A stretch of 64,000 nt of DNA from Nocardiopsis mwathae (GTDB lineage: Bacteria > Actinomycetota > Actinomycetes > Streptosporangiales > Streptosporangiaceae): positions 2,852,001 through 2,916,000 of the forward strand of contig NZ_JACHDS010000001.1 in the NCBI RefSeq assembly GCF_014201195.1, read 5' to 3'. Every line of letters starts with the position of its first letter. The first letter of the stretch is position 1. The position numbers and the translations under genes were made by a program. The notes under the pieces were generated by a model. It was not told the DNA's origin, ran no database searches, and was given only the letters and a program-made list of their open reading frames with translations. Shown here in pieces: positions 9,526-18,015 of this stretch.

Positions 9526-9915
9526 ATGGCGGAGATCGTCCGGTTCGACGGCGGGAACGGGTCCACGGTGCAGATCGAGACGGCGGAGAGCTCCCCTGTC
9601 CTGCGCGATGTCGCCGGCGGTGACCTGTTCCGGTCGGCCGAGAAGCGGTTCGACGTGGTGGTCGCCAAGGTCCGGGAGATCTCCGAGCTCATCGCGCGGG
9701 AGCTGTCCTCCCTGGACGCCAGCCCCGACGAGGTCAGCGTCGAGCTGGGCATCAGCGTCAACGGCACCGCCGACGTGTTCATCGCCAAGGCGGCGAGCGA
9801 GGGCAGCCTCAAGGTCCGGATGACCTGGCGCCGGGATGCGGTGCCGACCGCGGATGAGGATGAGGATCCCGACGGCCCCGAGGAGGAGGACGGCTCCGGT
9901 GGCGGGAGCGGGTGA
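9526..9915 (+). CDS. Trypco1 / CU044_2847 family protein (trypsin co-occurring domain)
   Basis: 129 residues; the ATG is chosen because AGAAAGGCGGG lies just upstream, whereas an earlier in-frame start at 9400 has no good site and adds no conserved sequence. The protein opens with a short beta strand (EIVRFDGG), has a central helix (EKRFDVVVAKVREISELI), then the family hallmark SPDEVSVELGISVNG followed by FIAKAASEG and MTWRR. This domain was named for its association with trypsin-like peptidases in conflict loci, and the trypsin-VMAP gene lies 6.3 kb upstream on the same strand. The tail is acidic (Asp/Glu/Gly). Its exact role is unknown; a regulatory or adaptor subunit for the protease is a reasonable inference. 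Confidence 0.8.
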   Translation: MAEIVRFDGGNGSTVQIETAESSPVLRDVAGGDLFRSAEKRFDVVVAKVREISELIARELSSLDASPDEVSVELGISVNGTADVFIAKAASEGSLKVRMTWRRDAVPTADEDEDPDGPEEEDGSGGGSG

Positions 9916-9948
9916 GCGCGGCGCCCGTGCCCGCACCCGGCGCCGGGG

Positions 9949-11754
9949 TCAGCGCTTGGCGTACATCGCCTCGACGGCCGCGGAGTTGCGGTCGAGGATG
10001 CGGGCACGGCGCAGCTTCAGGGTCGGGGTGAGGGTCTCGTCCTCCACACTGAAGTTCTCACCGAGAACGGTGAAGGCGCGGACCGACTCCGCCCGGGAGA
10101 CGGTCGCGTTGGCGGCGTCCACGGCGCGCTGGACGTGGGCCCGCAGCGCGGGGTCGTCGGCCAGGTCGGCGACGCTCGCGGCGGCCGGGTGCCCGTTCTC
10201 CGCCTTCCAGGCGTCGAACTCCTCGGGGTCCAGGGTGACCAGCGCGGTCACGAAGGAGCGCCCGTCCCCCACCAGCATGCACTGGTCGACGAGCGGGTCG
10301 GCGCCGATCCGCTCCTCCAGCGGCCCCGGGGCGACGTTCTTGCCCCCGGCCGTCACCAGGATCTCCTTCTTCCGCCCGCTGATCCGGACGAATCCGTCAC
10401 CGTCGATCTCCGCGAGGTCGCCGGTGGCGAACCAGCCGTCCACGAAGGCCTGCTCGGTCTCCCGCGGCCGGTTCCAGTAGCGGTCGAAGACGTGCCCGCC
10501 GCGGATCAGCAGCTCGCCGTCGTCGGCCGTGCGGACCTCGACCCCGGGGACCGGGATGCCGATGGTGCCGGGCCGTACTTTGCCGGGGACGTTGACGAGC
10601 ACCGCCGAGGTGGTCTCGGTGAGGCCGTAGCCCTCGAACACGTCCAGGCCGATGCCCCGGTAGAAGTGGAGCAGCCGGACGTCCAGGGCGCCGCCGCCGG
10701 AGATCACCTTGGTGCAGCGGCCGCCGAGCGCGTCCATCAGCTTGCGGTAGACCAGCGGCTCGAAGAAGCGGTGGCGCAGGCGCAGACCGGCTCCCGGCCC
10801 GTCGCGGAACAGCGCCTCGCTGTAGGCGACGGCGGTGTCGGTGGCGGCGTCGAAGATGCGGCGGGCCAGGCCCCGGGTGCGCTTGCGCGCCGTGGTGTGG
10901 ATCTTCTCGAAGACGTAGGGGACGGCCAGCAGGAACGTGGGGCGGAACGTCGCCAGGTCGTCGATGAGGTCGCGGACGCTGCCGGTATGGCCGAGCCGGA
11001 CCCCGGCGTGGACGACGGCGACCTCCACCATGCGCCCGAAGACGTGGGCGAGCGGCAGGAAGAGCAGGGTGGAGGGCGGGGAGCCGTCCCTGCCGGGTTC
11101 GAAGAGGACCGGCAGGGCGCGCAGGACGCTGTCGACCTCGGCGAAGAAGTTGGCGTGGGTGAGCACGCACCCCTTGGGCGATCCGGTGGTGCCCGAGGTG
11201 TAGACGATGGTAGCCGGTTCGGCCGGGTCGACCGCGGCGCGGCGCTCCTTGACGGCGGTGTCCTCGACCTCGCCGCCGACCTCGACCAGAGTGGCCACGG
11301 CGCCGCTGTCCAGCGTCCACACGTAGCGCAGCGCGGTGAGGGAGTCGCGGATCTCCTCGACCATGGCGGTGTGCGGCTCGTCGTCGACGATGCAGGCCAC
11401 GGCGCCGGAGTCGGCCAGGATCATGCGGACCTGGTCGGCGGAGGAGGACGGGTAGATCGGGACGGAGACGGCTCCTGCGGCCCAGATCGCGAAGTCGACG
11501 AGGGTCCACTCGTACCGGTTGCCCGACAGCAGCCCGACCCGGTCACCCGGCGCGATCCCGGCGGCGATGAGCCCCTTGGCCAGGGCGGTCACCTCGTCGC
11601 GGACCTCGGCCGCGGTGGCGTCCTTCCAGCCGCCGACGGTCTGGCGGCTGAGCATGATCCCGTCGGGCTGGCGTTCGGCGCGGTCGAACAGGAGGTCGGC
11701 CAGACCCCCCTCCGTGGGGAGCTCGGCGATCGCGGGCGCGGAGATGTCGGTCAC
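9949..11754 (-). CDS. Long-chain acyl-CoA synthetase (AMP-forming), copy 1
   Basis: 601 residues. Activates a long-chain fatty acid with ATP to an acyl-AMP and then to acyl-CoA. ANL-superfamily motifs: TIVYTSGTTGSPKG (phosphate loop), GYGLTETT, WFATGDL, and the C-terminal GRKKEILVTAGGKNVAPG hinge/lysine region, as in the FadD15-like group. The GTG at 11754 is preferred over a more upstream GTG at 11796 because it aligns exactly with the start of the neighbouring paralogue and gives the same 601-residue length. It lies downstream of, and in the same orientation as, the second copy, 144 bases apart. Confidence 0.9.
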   Translation of the reverse strand: MTDISAPAIAELPTEGGLADLLFDRAERQPDGIMLSRQTVGGWKDATAAEVRDEVTALAKGLIAAGIAPGDRVGLLSGNRYEWTLVDFAIWAAGAVSVPIYPSSSADQVRMILADSGAVACIVDDEPHTAMVEEIRDSLTALRYVWTLDSGAVATLVEVGGEVEDTAVKERRAAVDPAEPATIVYTSGTTGSPKGCVLTHANFFAEVDSVLRALPVLFEPGRDGSPPSTLLFLPLAHVFGRMVEVAVVHAGVRLGHTGSVRDLIDDLATFRPTFLLAVPYVFEKIHTTARKRTRGLARRIFDAATDTAVAYSEALFRDGPGAGLRLRHRFFEPLVYRKLMDALGGRCTKVISGGGALDVRLLHFYRGIGLDVFEGYGLTETTSAVLVNVPGKVRPGTIGIPVPGVEVRTADDGELLIRGGHVFDRYWNRPRETEQAFVDGWFATGDLAEIDGDGFVRISGRKKEILVTAGGKNVAPGPLEERIGADPLVDQCMLVGDGRSFVTALVTLDPEEFDAWKAENGHPAAASVADLADDPALRAHVQRAVDAANATVSRAESVRAFTVLGENFSVEDETLTPTLKLRRARILDRNSAAVEAMYAKR

Positions 11755-11898
11755 GCCTCTGTGTCTATCTGACCGACGTAACAAATAGTCAAACATCGGA
11801 CCGTCGGCTCACATGATCTATGCCATAACCAGCGGATCGACGGCGGCGCTCCCGGGCGCGCCCGGTGCCATCGGCGTCGGTCGGCGCGCCGAACCGCC

Positions 11899-13704
11899 TC
11901 ACCGGCGCCGGTACATGTCCTCCACCTCGCCGGCGTAGCGCTTCAGGATCCGGGCGCGGCGCAGCTTCAGGGTCGGGGTGAGGGTCTCGTCCTCCACACT
12001 GAAGTTCTCCGCCAGGATCGTGAACGCCCGGATGGACTCGGCGCGCGACACCGCCTCGTTCCCGGCCTCGATGGCCGTCTGGACGGCGGCACGCAGCACC
12101 GGGTCCTCGGCGAGGTCGGCGACGCTCTCGCCGGCCCCGTGCCCGTACTCCTCCTTGAAGGCGTCGAACTCCTCCGGGTCCAGGGTCACCAGGGCGGCGA
12201 CGAACGGCCGGTCGTCGCCCACCAGCATGCACTGGGAGACCAGCGGATACGCGCGGACCCGCTCCTCCATGGGCCCCGGGGCGACGTTCTTGCCTCCGGC
12301 CGTCACCAGGATCTCCTTCTTGCGCCCGGTGACCCGCAGGAAACCGTCGGCGTCGAACTCACCGAGGTCGCCGGTGGCGAACCAGCCGTCGACGAAGGCC
12401 CGTTCGGTGTCCTGGGGGCGGTTCCAGTACCGGCCGAACACCTGCTCGCCCCTGACCATGATCTCGCCGTCGTCGGCCAGCTTGACCGCGACACCGGGCA
12501 GCGGGCCGCCGATGGTGCCGGGGCGGATCCGACCGGGCAGGTTGGCGATGACGGCGGCGGTGGTCTCGGTGAGGCCGTAGCCCTCGATGACCTCCAGACC
12601 GATGCCCCGGTAGAAGTGGAGCAGCCGCACGTCCAGGGCGCCGCCGCCGGACAGGACGCGGGTGCAGCGGCCGCCGAGCGCGTCCATCAGCTTGCGGTAG
12701 ACCAGCGGCTCGAAGAGGCGGTGGCGCAGGCGCAGACCGGCTCCCGGCCCGCCCCCGTCCAGGGCCTTGCTGTAGGCGACGGCGGTGTCGGTGGCGGCGT
12801 CGAAGATCCACCGCTTGAGACCGGTGGCCTTCTTGCGGGCCGACGCGTGGATCTTCTCGAAGACGTAGGGGACGGCCAGCAGGAAGGTCGGCCGGAACGT
12901 CGCCAGGTCGTCGATGAGCGCGCTCACGCTGGCCGAATGGCCCAGGCGGACGCCGGCCCGCACTGCGCCGATCTGCACCATTCGCCCGAAGACGTGGGCG
13001 AGCGGCAGGAAGAGCAGGGTGGAGGGCGGGGAGCCCTCACCGGTGGTCTCGAAGAGCTCGGGCAGGACGGCGACGATGTTGTCGACCTCGGCGAAGAAGT
13101 TCGCGTGGGTGAGCACACACCCCTTGGGGGTGCCGGTGGTGCCCGAGGTGTAGACGATGGTGGCCGGGTCGGACGGCTCGACCGCGGCGCGGCGCTTGTC
13201 GACGATGTCGTCGGACACCTCGGCGCCGTCCGCCGCCAGGGCGGCGATGGCGCCGTCGTCGATCGTCCAGAGGTGGCGGAGGTCCGCGAGACCGTCGCGC
13301 ACGCCGTCGATCACCGCGGTGTGCGCCGGGTCGTCGAGGAAACAGGCCACCGCGCCGGAGTCGGCCAGGATCATCCGGGCCTGCTCGGGGGAGGAGGACG
13401 GGTAGATCGGGACGGTGATCGCGCCCGCCGTCCAGATCGCGAAGTCGACGAGGGTCCACTCGTAGCGGTTGCCCGACAGCAGCCCCACCCGGTCCCCGGG
13501 TTCGATGCCGGCGGCGATGAGCCCCTTGGCCAGGGCGGTCACCTCGTCGCGGACCACGGCCGCGGTCGCGTCCCGCCATGCGCCGTCGATCTGCCGACTG
13601 AGCATGGCGGCGTCGGGCGACCGGTCGGCGCGGTCGAACAGGATCTCGGCCAGACCTCCCTCGGTGGGGAGTTCGGCTAGCGCAGGGGCGGAGATGTGGG
13701 TCAC
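11899..13704 (-). CDS. Long-chain acyl-CoA synthetase (AMP-forming), copy 2
   Basis: 601 residues from GTG. Same reaction and motif set as the copy downstream (TIVYTSGTTGTPKG, GYGLTETT, WFATGDL, GRKKEILVTAGGKNVAPG). The two proteins are collinear without net gaps and identical at most positions, with long DNA tracts conserved (for example around 10640-10800 versus 12590-12760), so this is a tandem duplication. Divergence is concentrated in the ~40 residues before the phosphate loop and in the C-terminal lid, which could alter chain-length preference. The upstream DNA also shares short blocks with the region upstream of copy 1 (TATCTGAC, CATGATCT), so the promoter was duplicated as well. Confidence 0.9.
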   Translation of the reverse strand: MTHISAPALAELPTEGGLAEILFDRADRSPDAAMLSRQIDGAWRDATAAVVRDEVTALAKGLIAAGIEPGDRVGLLSGNRYEWTLVDFAIWTAGAITVPIYPSSSPEQARMILADSGAVACFLDDPAHTAVIDGVRDGLADLRHLWTIDDGAIAALAADGAEVSDDIVDKRRAAVEPSDPATIVYTSGTTGTPKGCVLTHANFFAEVDNIVAVLPELFETTGEGSPPSTLLFLPLAHVFGRMVQIGAVRAGVRLGHSASVSALIDDLATFRPTFLLAVPYVFEKIHASARKKATGLKRWIFDAATDTAVAYSKALDGGGPGAGLRLRHRLFEPLVYRKLMDALGGRCTRVLSGGGALDVRLLHFYRGIGLEVIEGYGLTETTAAVIANLPGRIRPGTIGGPLPGVAVKLADDGEIMVRGEQVFGRYWNRPQDTERAFVDGWFATGDLGEFDADGFLRVTGRKKEILVTAGGKNVAPGPMEERVRAYPLVSQCMLVGDDRPFVAALVTLDPEEFDAFKEEYGHGAGESVADLAEDPVLRAAVQTAIEAGNEAVSRAESIRAFTILAENFSVEDETLTPTLKLRRARILKRYAGEVEDMYRRR

Positions 13705-13777
13705 CGCTCCGGTTTATCTGACGCTCATAACGAAAGTGAAAATGGAACAGTCGCCGGCCGCATGATCTGTACCACAG

Positions 13778-13842
13778 CCCCTCCGTTGGTCTCGGGGGTA
13801 CCGGCCGGTATCCGGTCGGTACCCCCGAGACCAACGGAGGGG
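13778..13842 (-). terminator. Very strong hairpin after the M23 peptidase gene
   Basis: Perfect 25-base arms around a 15-base spacer that itself nearly pairs. It begins 12 bases past the peptidase stop and separates it from the acyl-CoA synthetase tandem. No U-tract follows the arm. Confidence 0.8.
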
Positions 13843-13853
13843 TGGGTGAGGGG

Positions 13854-15080
13854 TCAGGTGCCGCAGGCGGGTGCGACCGGGTCGTTGGTGCCGGTGTAGA
13901 GGAAGCCGTCGCTGATCCAGTTGCCGGTGTCGAGCCGGTTCCACAGGTTGGTCCGGCCCCAGTTGCCGTTGACGTAGCCGCCGCGCGCGGTGCAGTCGAT
14001 GCGCACCAGCGTCCCGTTGTTGAGCGTGCCCACGATGCTGTGGTCGAGACTGGGGCCGCTGCGCAGGTTCACCCGGGGGTTGGAGCCGCCGTCGACGGTG
14101 CCGGTCGGTCCTCTGTTGTCGCTCGGTCCGTAGTTGATGAGCCGGCCGCCGCGGTTCACGCGCTGGTTGCCGCGCACGGCGTAGCCCTGGTACGGCTGGG
14201 CGACCGTGCGGAAGGTCCAGCCGCCGATCACCATGTTGTCCACGCTGATGTGGGAGTTGCCGCGCAGCAGGGAGAGGTGCACGTGGGCGCCGGTGGAGCT
14301 CCCGCCGCAAGGCAGCTCGTTGCCGATGAGGCCGAGGTAGGTGCCGGTCCGGACGGCGGCGCCGTTGGACAGGTTGGTGAGGTTGCGCATGTGGTAGTAG
14401 CCCGTGCTGTAGCCGTTCGGGTGGACGACGGTGACCAGGGCGCTACCGGCGCGGACGCAGCTCTTGTAGACACGGCCGGGGCCGGCGGACAGCACCTGGC
14501 CGTTGCCGCCGTTGAAGTCGATCGAGCTGTAGGGGCGGCTGTTGCCGCTGTTTCCGTGCGGGCCGCCTCCCATCCACCAGGCGACTCCCTGCTGCCAGGG
14601 CAGGCCCAGGCCGGTGTCGGCGAGGGGCGCCTCCTGGGCGGCCTCGTGGTTCTGCGCGAACAGCTCCTTCTCCCCTTCGCTGACCACGTCGTCGGGGGCC
14701 TTGTCGGTGAGTTCGACGAACCCGTCGGTGCCGTGCAGCTCGACGCGCCACCCGGCGGGCCCGTGCTCGGCGACGAACAGCGCGGACTCGGGTGAGGCGT
14801 GCGCCGTGGACGGCGCGGGGATGGTGGTCGTGCCGAACGCCCACCGGTTCTCGTGGTTGATGGGCTCGACGAGGGGTTCGGCCAGGGAGCGGGTTTCGAA
14901 GTGCTCGCGCGCGGTGTCGCCGTGCTGTTCGAGCATGGTCGCGCGCACGGCGTCGGCGAGGCCGTCGGCCGCAGCGTCGGCGGATGCGGGGGCCGGGCCG
15001 GCGCCCATCAGCAGGCCGGCGCCGAGCACGACGCTCGCTGCCGCGGCGAGCGCGCGTCTGGGGGATGTGAGCGAAGACAT
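13854..15080 (-). CDS. Secreted LasA-type M23 metallopeptidase with C-terminal SH3-like domain
   Basis: 408 residues from the ATG at 15080, preceded by GGAGG; a longer reading to 15119 is less likely. A Sec-type signal peptide (SPRR, hydrophobic stretch to ~30, ASA cleavage site) points to export. The catalytic domain follows LasA/staphylolysin: LPWQQGVAW, the zinc pair His in GGPHGN and Asp in SSIDF, YYHM, and STGAHVH with the last zinc His. The final ~100 residues contain an SH3b-like segment (VNLRSGPS, VRIDCTARG) that may bind the cell wall. Predicted activity is cleavage of Gly-containing peptide bonds in peptidoglycan cross-bridges or peptides. I looked for a c-di-AMP riboswitch in its leader and did not find the core. 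Confidence 0.9.
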   Translation of the reverse strand: MSSLTSPRRALAAAASVVLGAGLLMGAGPAPASADAAADGLADAVRATMLEQHGDTAREHFETRSLAEPLVEPINHENRWAFGTTTIPAPSTAHASPESALFVAEHGPAGWRVELHGTDGFVELTDKAPDDVVSEGEKELFAQNHEAAQEAPLADTGLGLPWQQGVAWWMGGGPHGNSGNSRPYSSIDFNGGNGQVLSAGPGRVYKSCVRAGSALVTVVHPNGYSTGYYHMRNLTNLSNGAAVRTGTYLGLIGNELPCGGSSTGAHVHLSLLRGNSHISVDNMVIGGWTFRTVAQPYQGYAVRGNQRVNRGGRLINYGPSDNRGPTGTVDGGSNPRVNLRSGPSLDHSIVGTLNNGTLVRIDCTARGGYVNGNWGRTNLWNRLDTGNWISDGFLYTGTNDPVAPACGT

Positions 15081-15510
15081 TCGTCCTCCACGGACGTACA
15101 CGAGGAGAGTGGGGATCATCGGATGGATCCGGGCATGCCGCCGACGCCGGCGGAGTGCCGCAGGAAGGGAGGGGGATGGGAGGCGACGCGGGGCCCGGAT
15201 GCGTCCGTGGCATGACGGAACACCGAAGCGCGGGTAAAGGTCAAGGTCAGAGCGTATTTGCGGGCTTTTCTGGGGAGATCGCCCGGGTTGACTGTGAACG
15301 ACGTGCGCCGCTGTGGCCGAGGGTGAGGCGCGGTCGGTTCCGTGAGCGCAACCGGGGCGTCAAGCCCGACCGGCGGGAAAATCGCCGTGGTTGAACTCCG
15401 GACAAAATGTCGCATTCATTGATATTTCACAGAGTGGCCACAATGGTGCACACTGTTGGCCGAAACGCCCCGCCCTCCCGTCCCCCGCTCATGGAGTCAT
15501 GGAGGTCACG
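15081..15510. other. 430-base divergent intergenic region with an operator-like dyad
   Basis: Lies between the M23 peptidase (minus strand) and the XRE-like gene (plus strand) and must hold both promoters. Its right half is unusually AT-rich. An imperfect dyad at 15436-15461 (GGCC outer ends, GTGCAC centre) lies 50-75 bases before the regulator start and looks like a possible autoregulatory operator. No small gene or known riboswitch core is visible. Confidence 0.4.
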
Positions 15511-16467
15511 ATGGCCAGTGGGACCCTGCGGCGTCGCACGGATACCAGTAGCGGCCCTACCGAGGTCTTATTACGGACCGGCCCATTCCACGAGGCTCTG
15601 CGCGCGGCGATCGACGACAGCGGGCTCACCCTCGGGAGCCTGCGCGCCCGCCTCGCCCAGCGCGGCATCCGGGTCAGTCTCACCAGCCTCAGCTACTGGC
15701 AGCAGGGGCGCAGCCGGCCGGAGCGGCCCAACTCGCTGCGCGCCGTCCAGGCCATCGAGGTCATCCTGGGGTTGCCGCGCCACTCGCTCGTCGCCCTGCT
15801 GGGACCCCCGCGACCGCGCGGGCGGTGGGCGGGGCGGGAGGCGGTCCCGCGCGGCTACGAGGGGTTTCTGGAACCCGCCGACGCCCTCGACCAGACCGTG
15901 GAGAGCGTGCTGGGACCCTCCGACCGCAAGCTGCGGGTGTTCTTCCAGGAGGACATCGCCTGGGTGGGCGCCGACCGCACGATCCGCCGGGTGCGCACCC
16001 GGATGGTGGTCCGAGCGCTGGAGGACGACGCCGACCGGCACGTGCTGGTCTACTGCGGGGAGCAGGGCGCACAGGCCGCCGACCTGACGCCCGCGGCGGT
16101 GGAGAACTGCCGCTTGGGCCGGGTGCGCCGCCACCTGAGCTGCCCGGTGATCGCGGTGGAACTGCTCTTCGACCGGCGGCTGCGCACCGGCGAGACCTAC
16201 CTGCTGGAGTACGCCCTCGACATCGCGCGCTCCCCCGTCAGCCACGACTACCGGCGCGCGTTCCGCTACCCGGCCGAGACCTACGTCCTGGGTGTCCGGT
16301 TCGACTCCGCCGCGCTGCCGGTCCGCTGCCACCGGCTGGTCCGGGAGCCCGAGGAACCCCTCGCGCGGGGCGGCGACGACATCATCCTCAGCTCGGCCCA
16401 CTCGGTCCACCTCGCCGAGCACGACATCCGGCCGGGTGTGCTGGGGATCGCCTGGGAGTGGGACTGA
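15511..16467 (+). CDS. XRE-like helix-turn-helix regulator, actinobacterial type
   Basis: 318 residues. The ATG at 15511 follows GGAGGT at a proper distance; the frame is open further upstream but without a better start. Residues ~25-95 form a helix-turn-helix-like region (LTLGSLRARLAQ, LSYWQQGRSRPER) that ends in a leucine-rich helix, a form seen in actinobacterial XRE-related regulators. The remaining ~220 residues are a conserved, mostly beta C-terminal part without a recognised ligand motif (WVGADRTIRRVRTRMVVRA, LLFDRRLRTGETYLLEYAL). Likely a DNA-binding sensor; the target and ligand are unknown. It is divergent from the M23 peptidase gene, which might be a target. Confidence 0.7.
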   Translation: MASGTLRRRTDTSSGPTEVLLRTGPFHEALRAAIDDSGLTLGSLRARLAQRGIRVSLTSLSYWQQGRSRPERPNSLRAVQAIEVILGLPRHSLVALLGPPRPRGRWAGREAVPRGYEGFLEPADALDQTVESVLGPSDRKLRVFFQEDIAWVGADRTIRRVRTRMVVRALEDDADRHVLVYCGEQGAQAADLTPAAVENCRLGRVRRHLSCPVIAVELLFDRRLRTGETYLLEYALDIARSPVSHDYRRAFRYPAETYVLGVRFDSAALPVRCHRLVREPEEPLARGGDDIILSSAHSVHLAEHDIRPGVLGIAWEWD

Positions 16468-16491
16468 GTCGGCGCGCAGCGCGGCACCCGG

Positions 16492-17151
16492 CTACCCGGG
16501 CAGGGCCACCTGGACCATGATGGCCGTGCCCTCGGCGGTGACCTCGCCGTTGTGCCGGATCTCGGCGGAGACGAAGACCTTGCGGCGCTCGGTCCCGGTG
16601 ACGCGGGCGCTGATCTCCAGGGGCACGTCGAGCGGCGTGGGCCTGCGGTAGTCCACGGTGAGGTTGGCGGTCAGGCCGGGCATGCCCGCGGCGGCCGAGG
16701 CGGAGCCCAGGGCCTGGTCGAGCATGGCGGCGATCCAGCCGCCGTGGACCAGCCCGGGCGGGCCCTGGTAGACGCCGCCGAGGGTGACCTCGGCGCGCAC
16801 GCCCTGTTCGGCCTGCTCCAGGCGCAGCGGCGGGGCTGCGGGGTTGGTCGGGCCCTCGACGATGTTGGTGACGGTGCCGTAGCCGACCGGCCCCTCGAAC
16901 TCGGTGCGCTGGACCAGGGCGCCGACGGGGCGCCGCTCGCCGTCGACCCGCCGGACCGCGTCCTCGACGAGGCGGCGCGCCGCGGCGAGGTCGGCGGCGG
17001 GCGCCTCGGTGTGCGCGACCGCGTCGATGAGCGTCCGGACCCGGTCGACGAGCGCCGTCAGCTCGGCGGGGAGCTCATCCTCTGCGACCACGGTGAAGCC
17101 CAGGCTTCGGGGGTCGGGGAGTTCGGACACCGGCTGCGCTTCGACCGTCAT
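16492..17151 (-). CDS. PaaI-like hot-dog thioesterase family protein
   Basis: 219 residues from the ATG at 17151 (GAGGGAACC upstream). A helical N-terminal part (~1-90) precedes a hot-dog fold with the family signature PPGLVHGGWIAAMLDQALG, followed by the TANLTVDYRRPTPL strand pair. Proteins of this type hydrolyse acyl-CoA thioesters; the substrate is not evident. Upstream, at 17240-17251, lies a TACTNNNNAGTA palindrome that may be a repressor site for this gene. A shorter inter-gene gap (24 bases) separates its stop from the convergent XRE-like gene. Confidence 0.83.
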   Translation of the reverse strand: MTVEAQPVSELPDPRSLGFTVVAEDELPAELTALVDRVRTLIDAVAHTEAPAADLAAARRLVEDAVRRVDGERRPVGALVQRTEFEGPVGYGTVTNIVEGPTNPAAPPLRLEQAEQGVRAEVTLGGVYQGPPGLVHGGWIAAMLDQALGSASAAAGMPGLTANLTVDYRRPTPLDVPLEISARVTGTERRKVFVSAEIRHNGEVTAEGTAIMVQVALPG

Positions 17152-17514
17152 GGTTCCCTCGTCGCTCGTTCGTCGTCTGCGTCGGCGGCGGCGGTCGTGC
17201 GGGGGCAGGGGATCCGGACGGGCCACCGAAACCGAATGCTACTCGGTAGTAGGCAAAGCGCGGGCTCGCGGGACCGAGCCGGCGGGCGAACCTACCGCCG
17301 CACACCAGAACCCACCGGCCTGACCTGTTATTTCGTGATGCTCACCACCGCGCCCGCAGGACTCGCGGACCGTAGGCGGCCGCCTGCACCGTGTCGTCGT
17401 CGAGCGCCGGGTACCGGGTGCCGACCGCGGCGGCACGGCCGCACCGGTGGGGTGCCGGCGTAGCGCGATCCGCGCACGTGGCCCGCTGTGGGGCCCTGCG
17501 CCGCGGGGCGCGTT
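17152..17514. other. 363-base region without a gene
   Basis: Between the thioesterase start and the GNAT stop. It includes the 12-base palindrome TACTCGGTAGTA at 17240-17251, about 90 bases upstream of the thioesterase start, in the only AT-richer patch. I see no credible gene in the rest and no strong terminator. Confidence 0.4.
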
Positions 17515-17940
17515 TCAGATGTCCTTGCTCATGCGCACGTGCGGGATCCCGGCGTCCGGAAACTCCTCGCCGTGGGCCTTGTAGCCGAGCTTCTCGTAGA
17601 AGCCGATGGCCTGGGTCTGCGCGTCCAAGTCGATACCGACCAGCCCCCGTGCCCGCGCCCGGTCCTCCAGGGCGCGCACCAGTGCCGCGCCCGTCCCCGT
17701 CCCCCGGGTGCAGGAGAGCACCGCGAGCCGCCCCACCTTGCCCCGCGTCCCCTTGGGCACCAGACGCCCCGTCCCCACCGGGACGCCGTCCAACCGGGCC
17801 AGCAGGTGATCGGCGGTGAGGTCGTAGGAGTCCCACTCCTCGCCGATCGGCACCTGCTGCTCGGCCACGAACACCACGCCGCGGAGGGTGAACACGGCGG
17901 CACGGTCCTGCGCGCTCTCGGCCAGCTCGATCGTGATCAT
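17515..17940 (-). CDS. GNAT family N-acetyltransferase
   Basis: 141 residues from ATG. The acetyl-CoA binding core is seen as GKVGRLAVLSCTRGTGTGAALV (written here in part; the R-x-x-G-x-G/A loop is RGTGTG) with the C-terminal GFYEKLGYKAHGEEF motif. The N-terminal FVAEQQVPIGEEWDSYD segment resembles the YjcF/ElaA-like branch, in which the acceptor is unknown. It is divergent from the AraC gene with 75 bases between starts, so the two may share a control region, but no functional tie is shown. Confidence 0.87.
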   Translation of the reverse strand: MITIELAESAQDRAAVFTLRGVVFVAEQQVPIGEEWDSYDLTADHLLARLDGVPVGTGRLVPKGTRGKVGRLAVLSCTRGTGTGAALVRALEDRARARGLVGIDLDAQTQAIGFYEKLGYKAHGEEFPDAGIPHVRMSKDI

Positions 17941-18015
17941 GGCCGCAAAGAGTAGCCCATCCGCCACTCCGCCGGGGAACCCCCGATCCTCCGTCCGTTT
18001 CCTAGGCTGGCCGAC

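Noticed and set aside
15081-15400. Possible c-di-AMP (ydaO-type) riboswitch upstream of the M23 peptidase
   Set aside because: Such elements often precede cell wall hydrolases in actinobacteria, but I could not find the conserved core on the minus strand.
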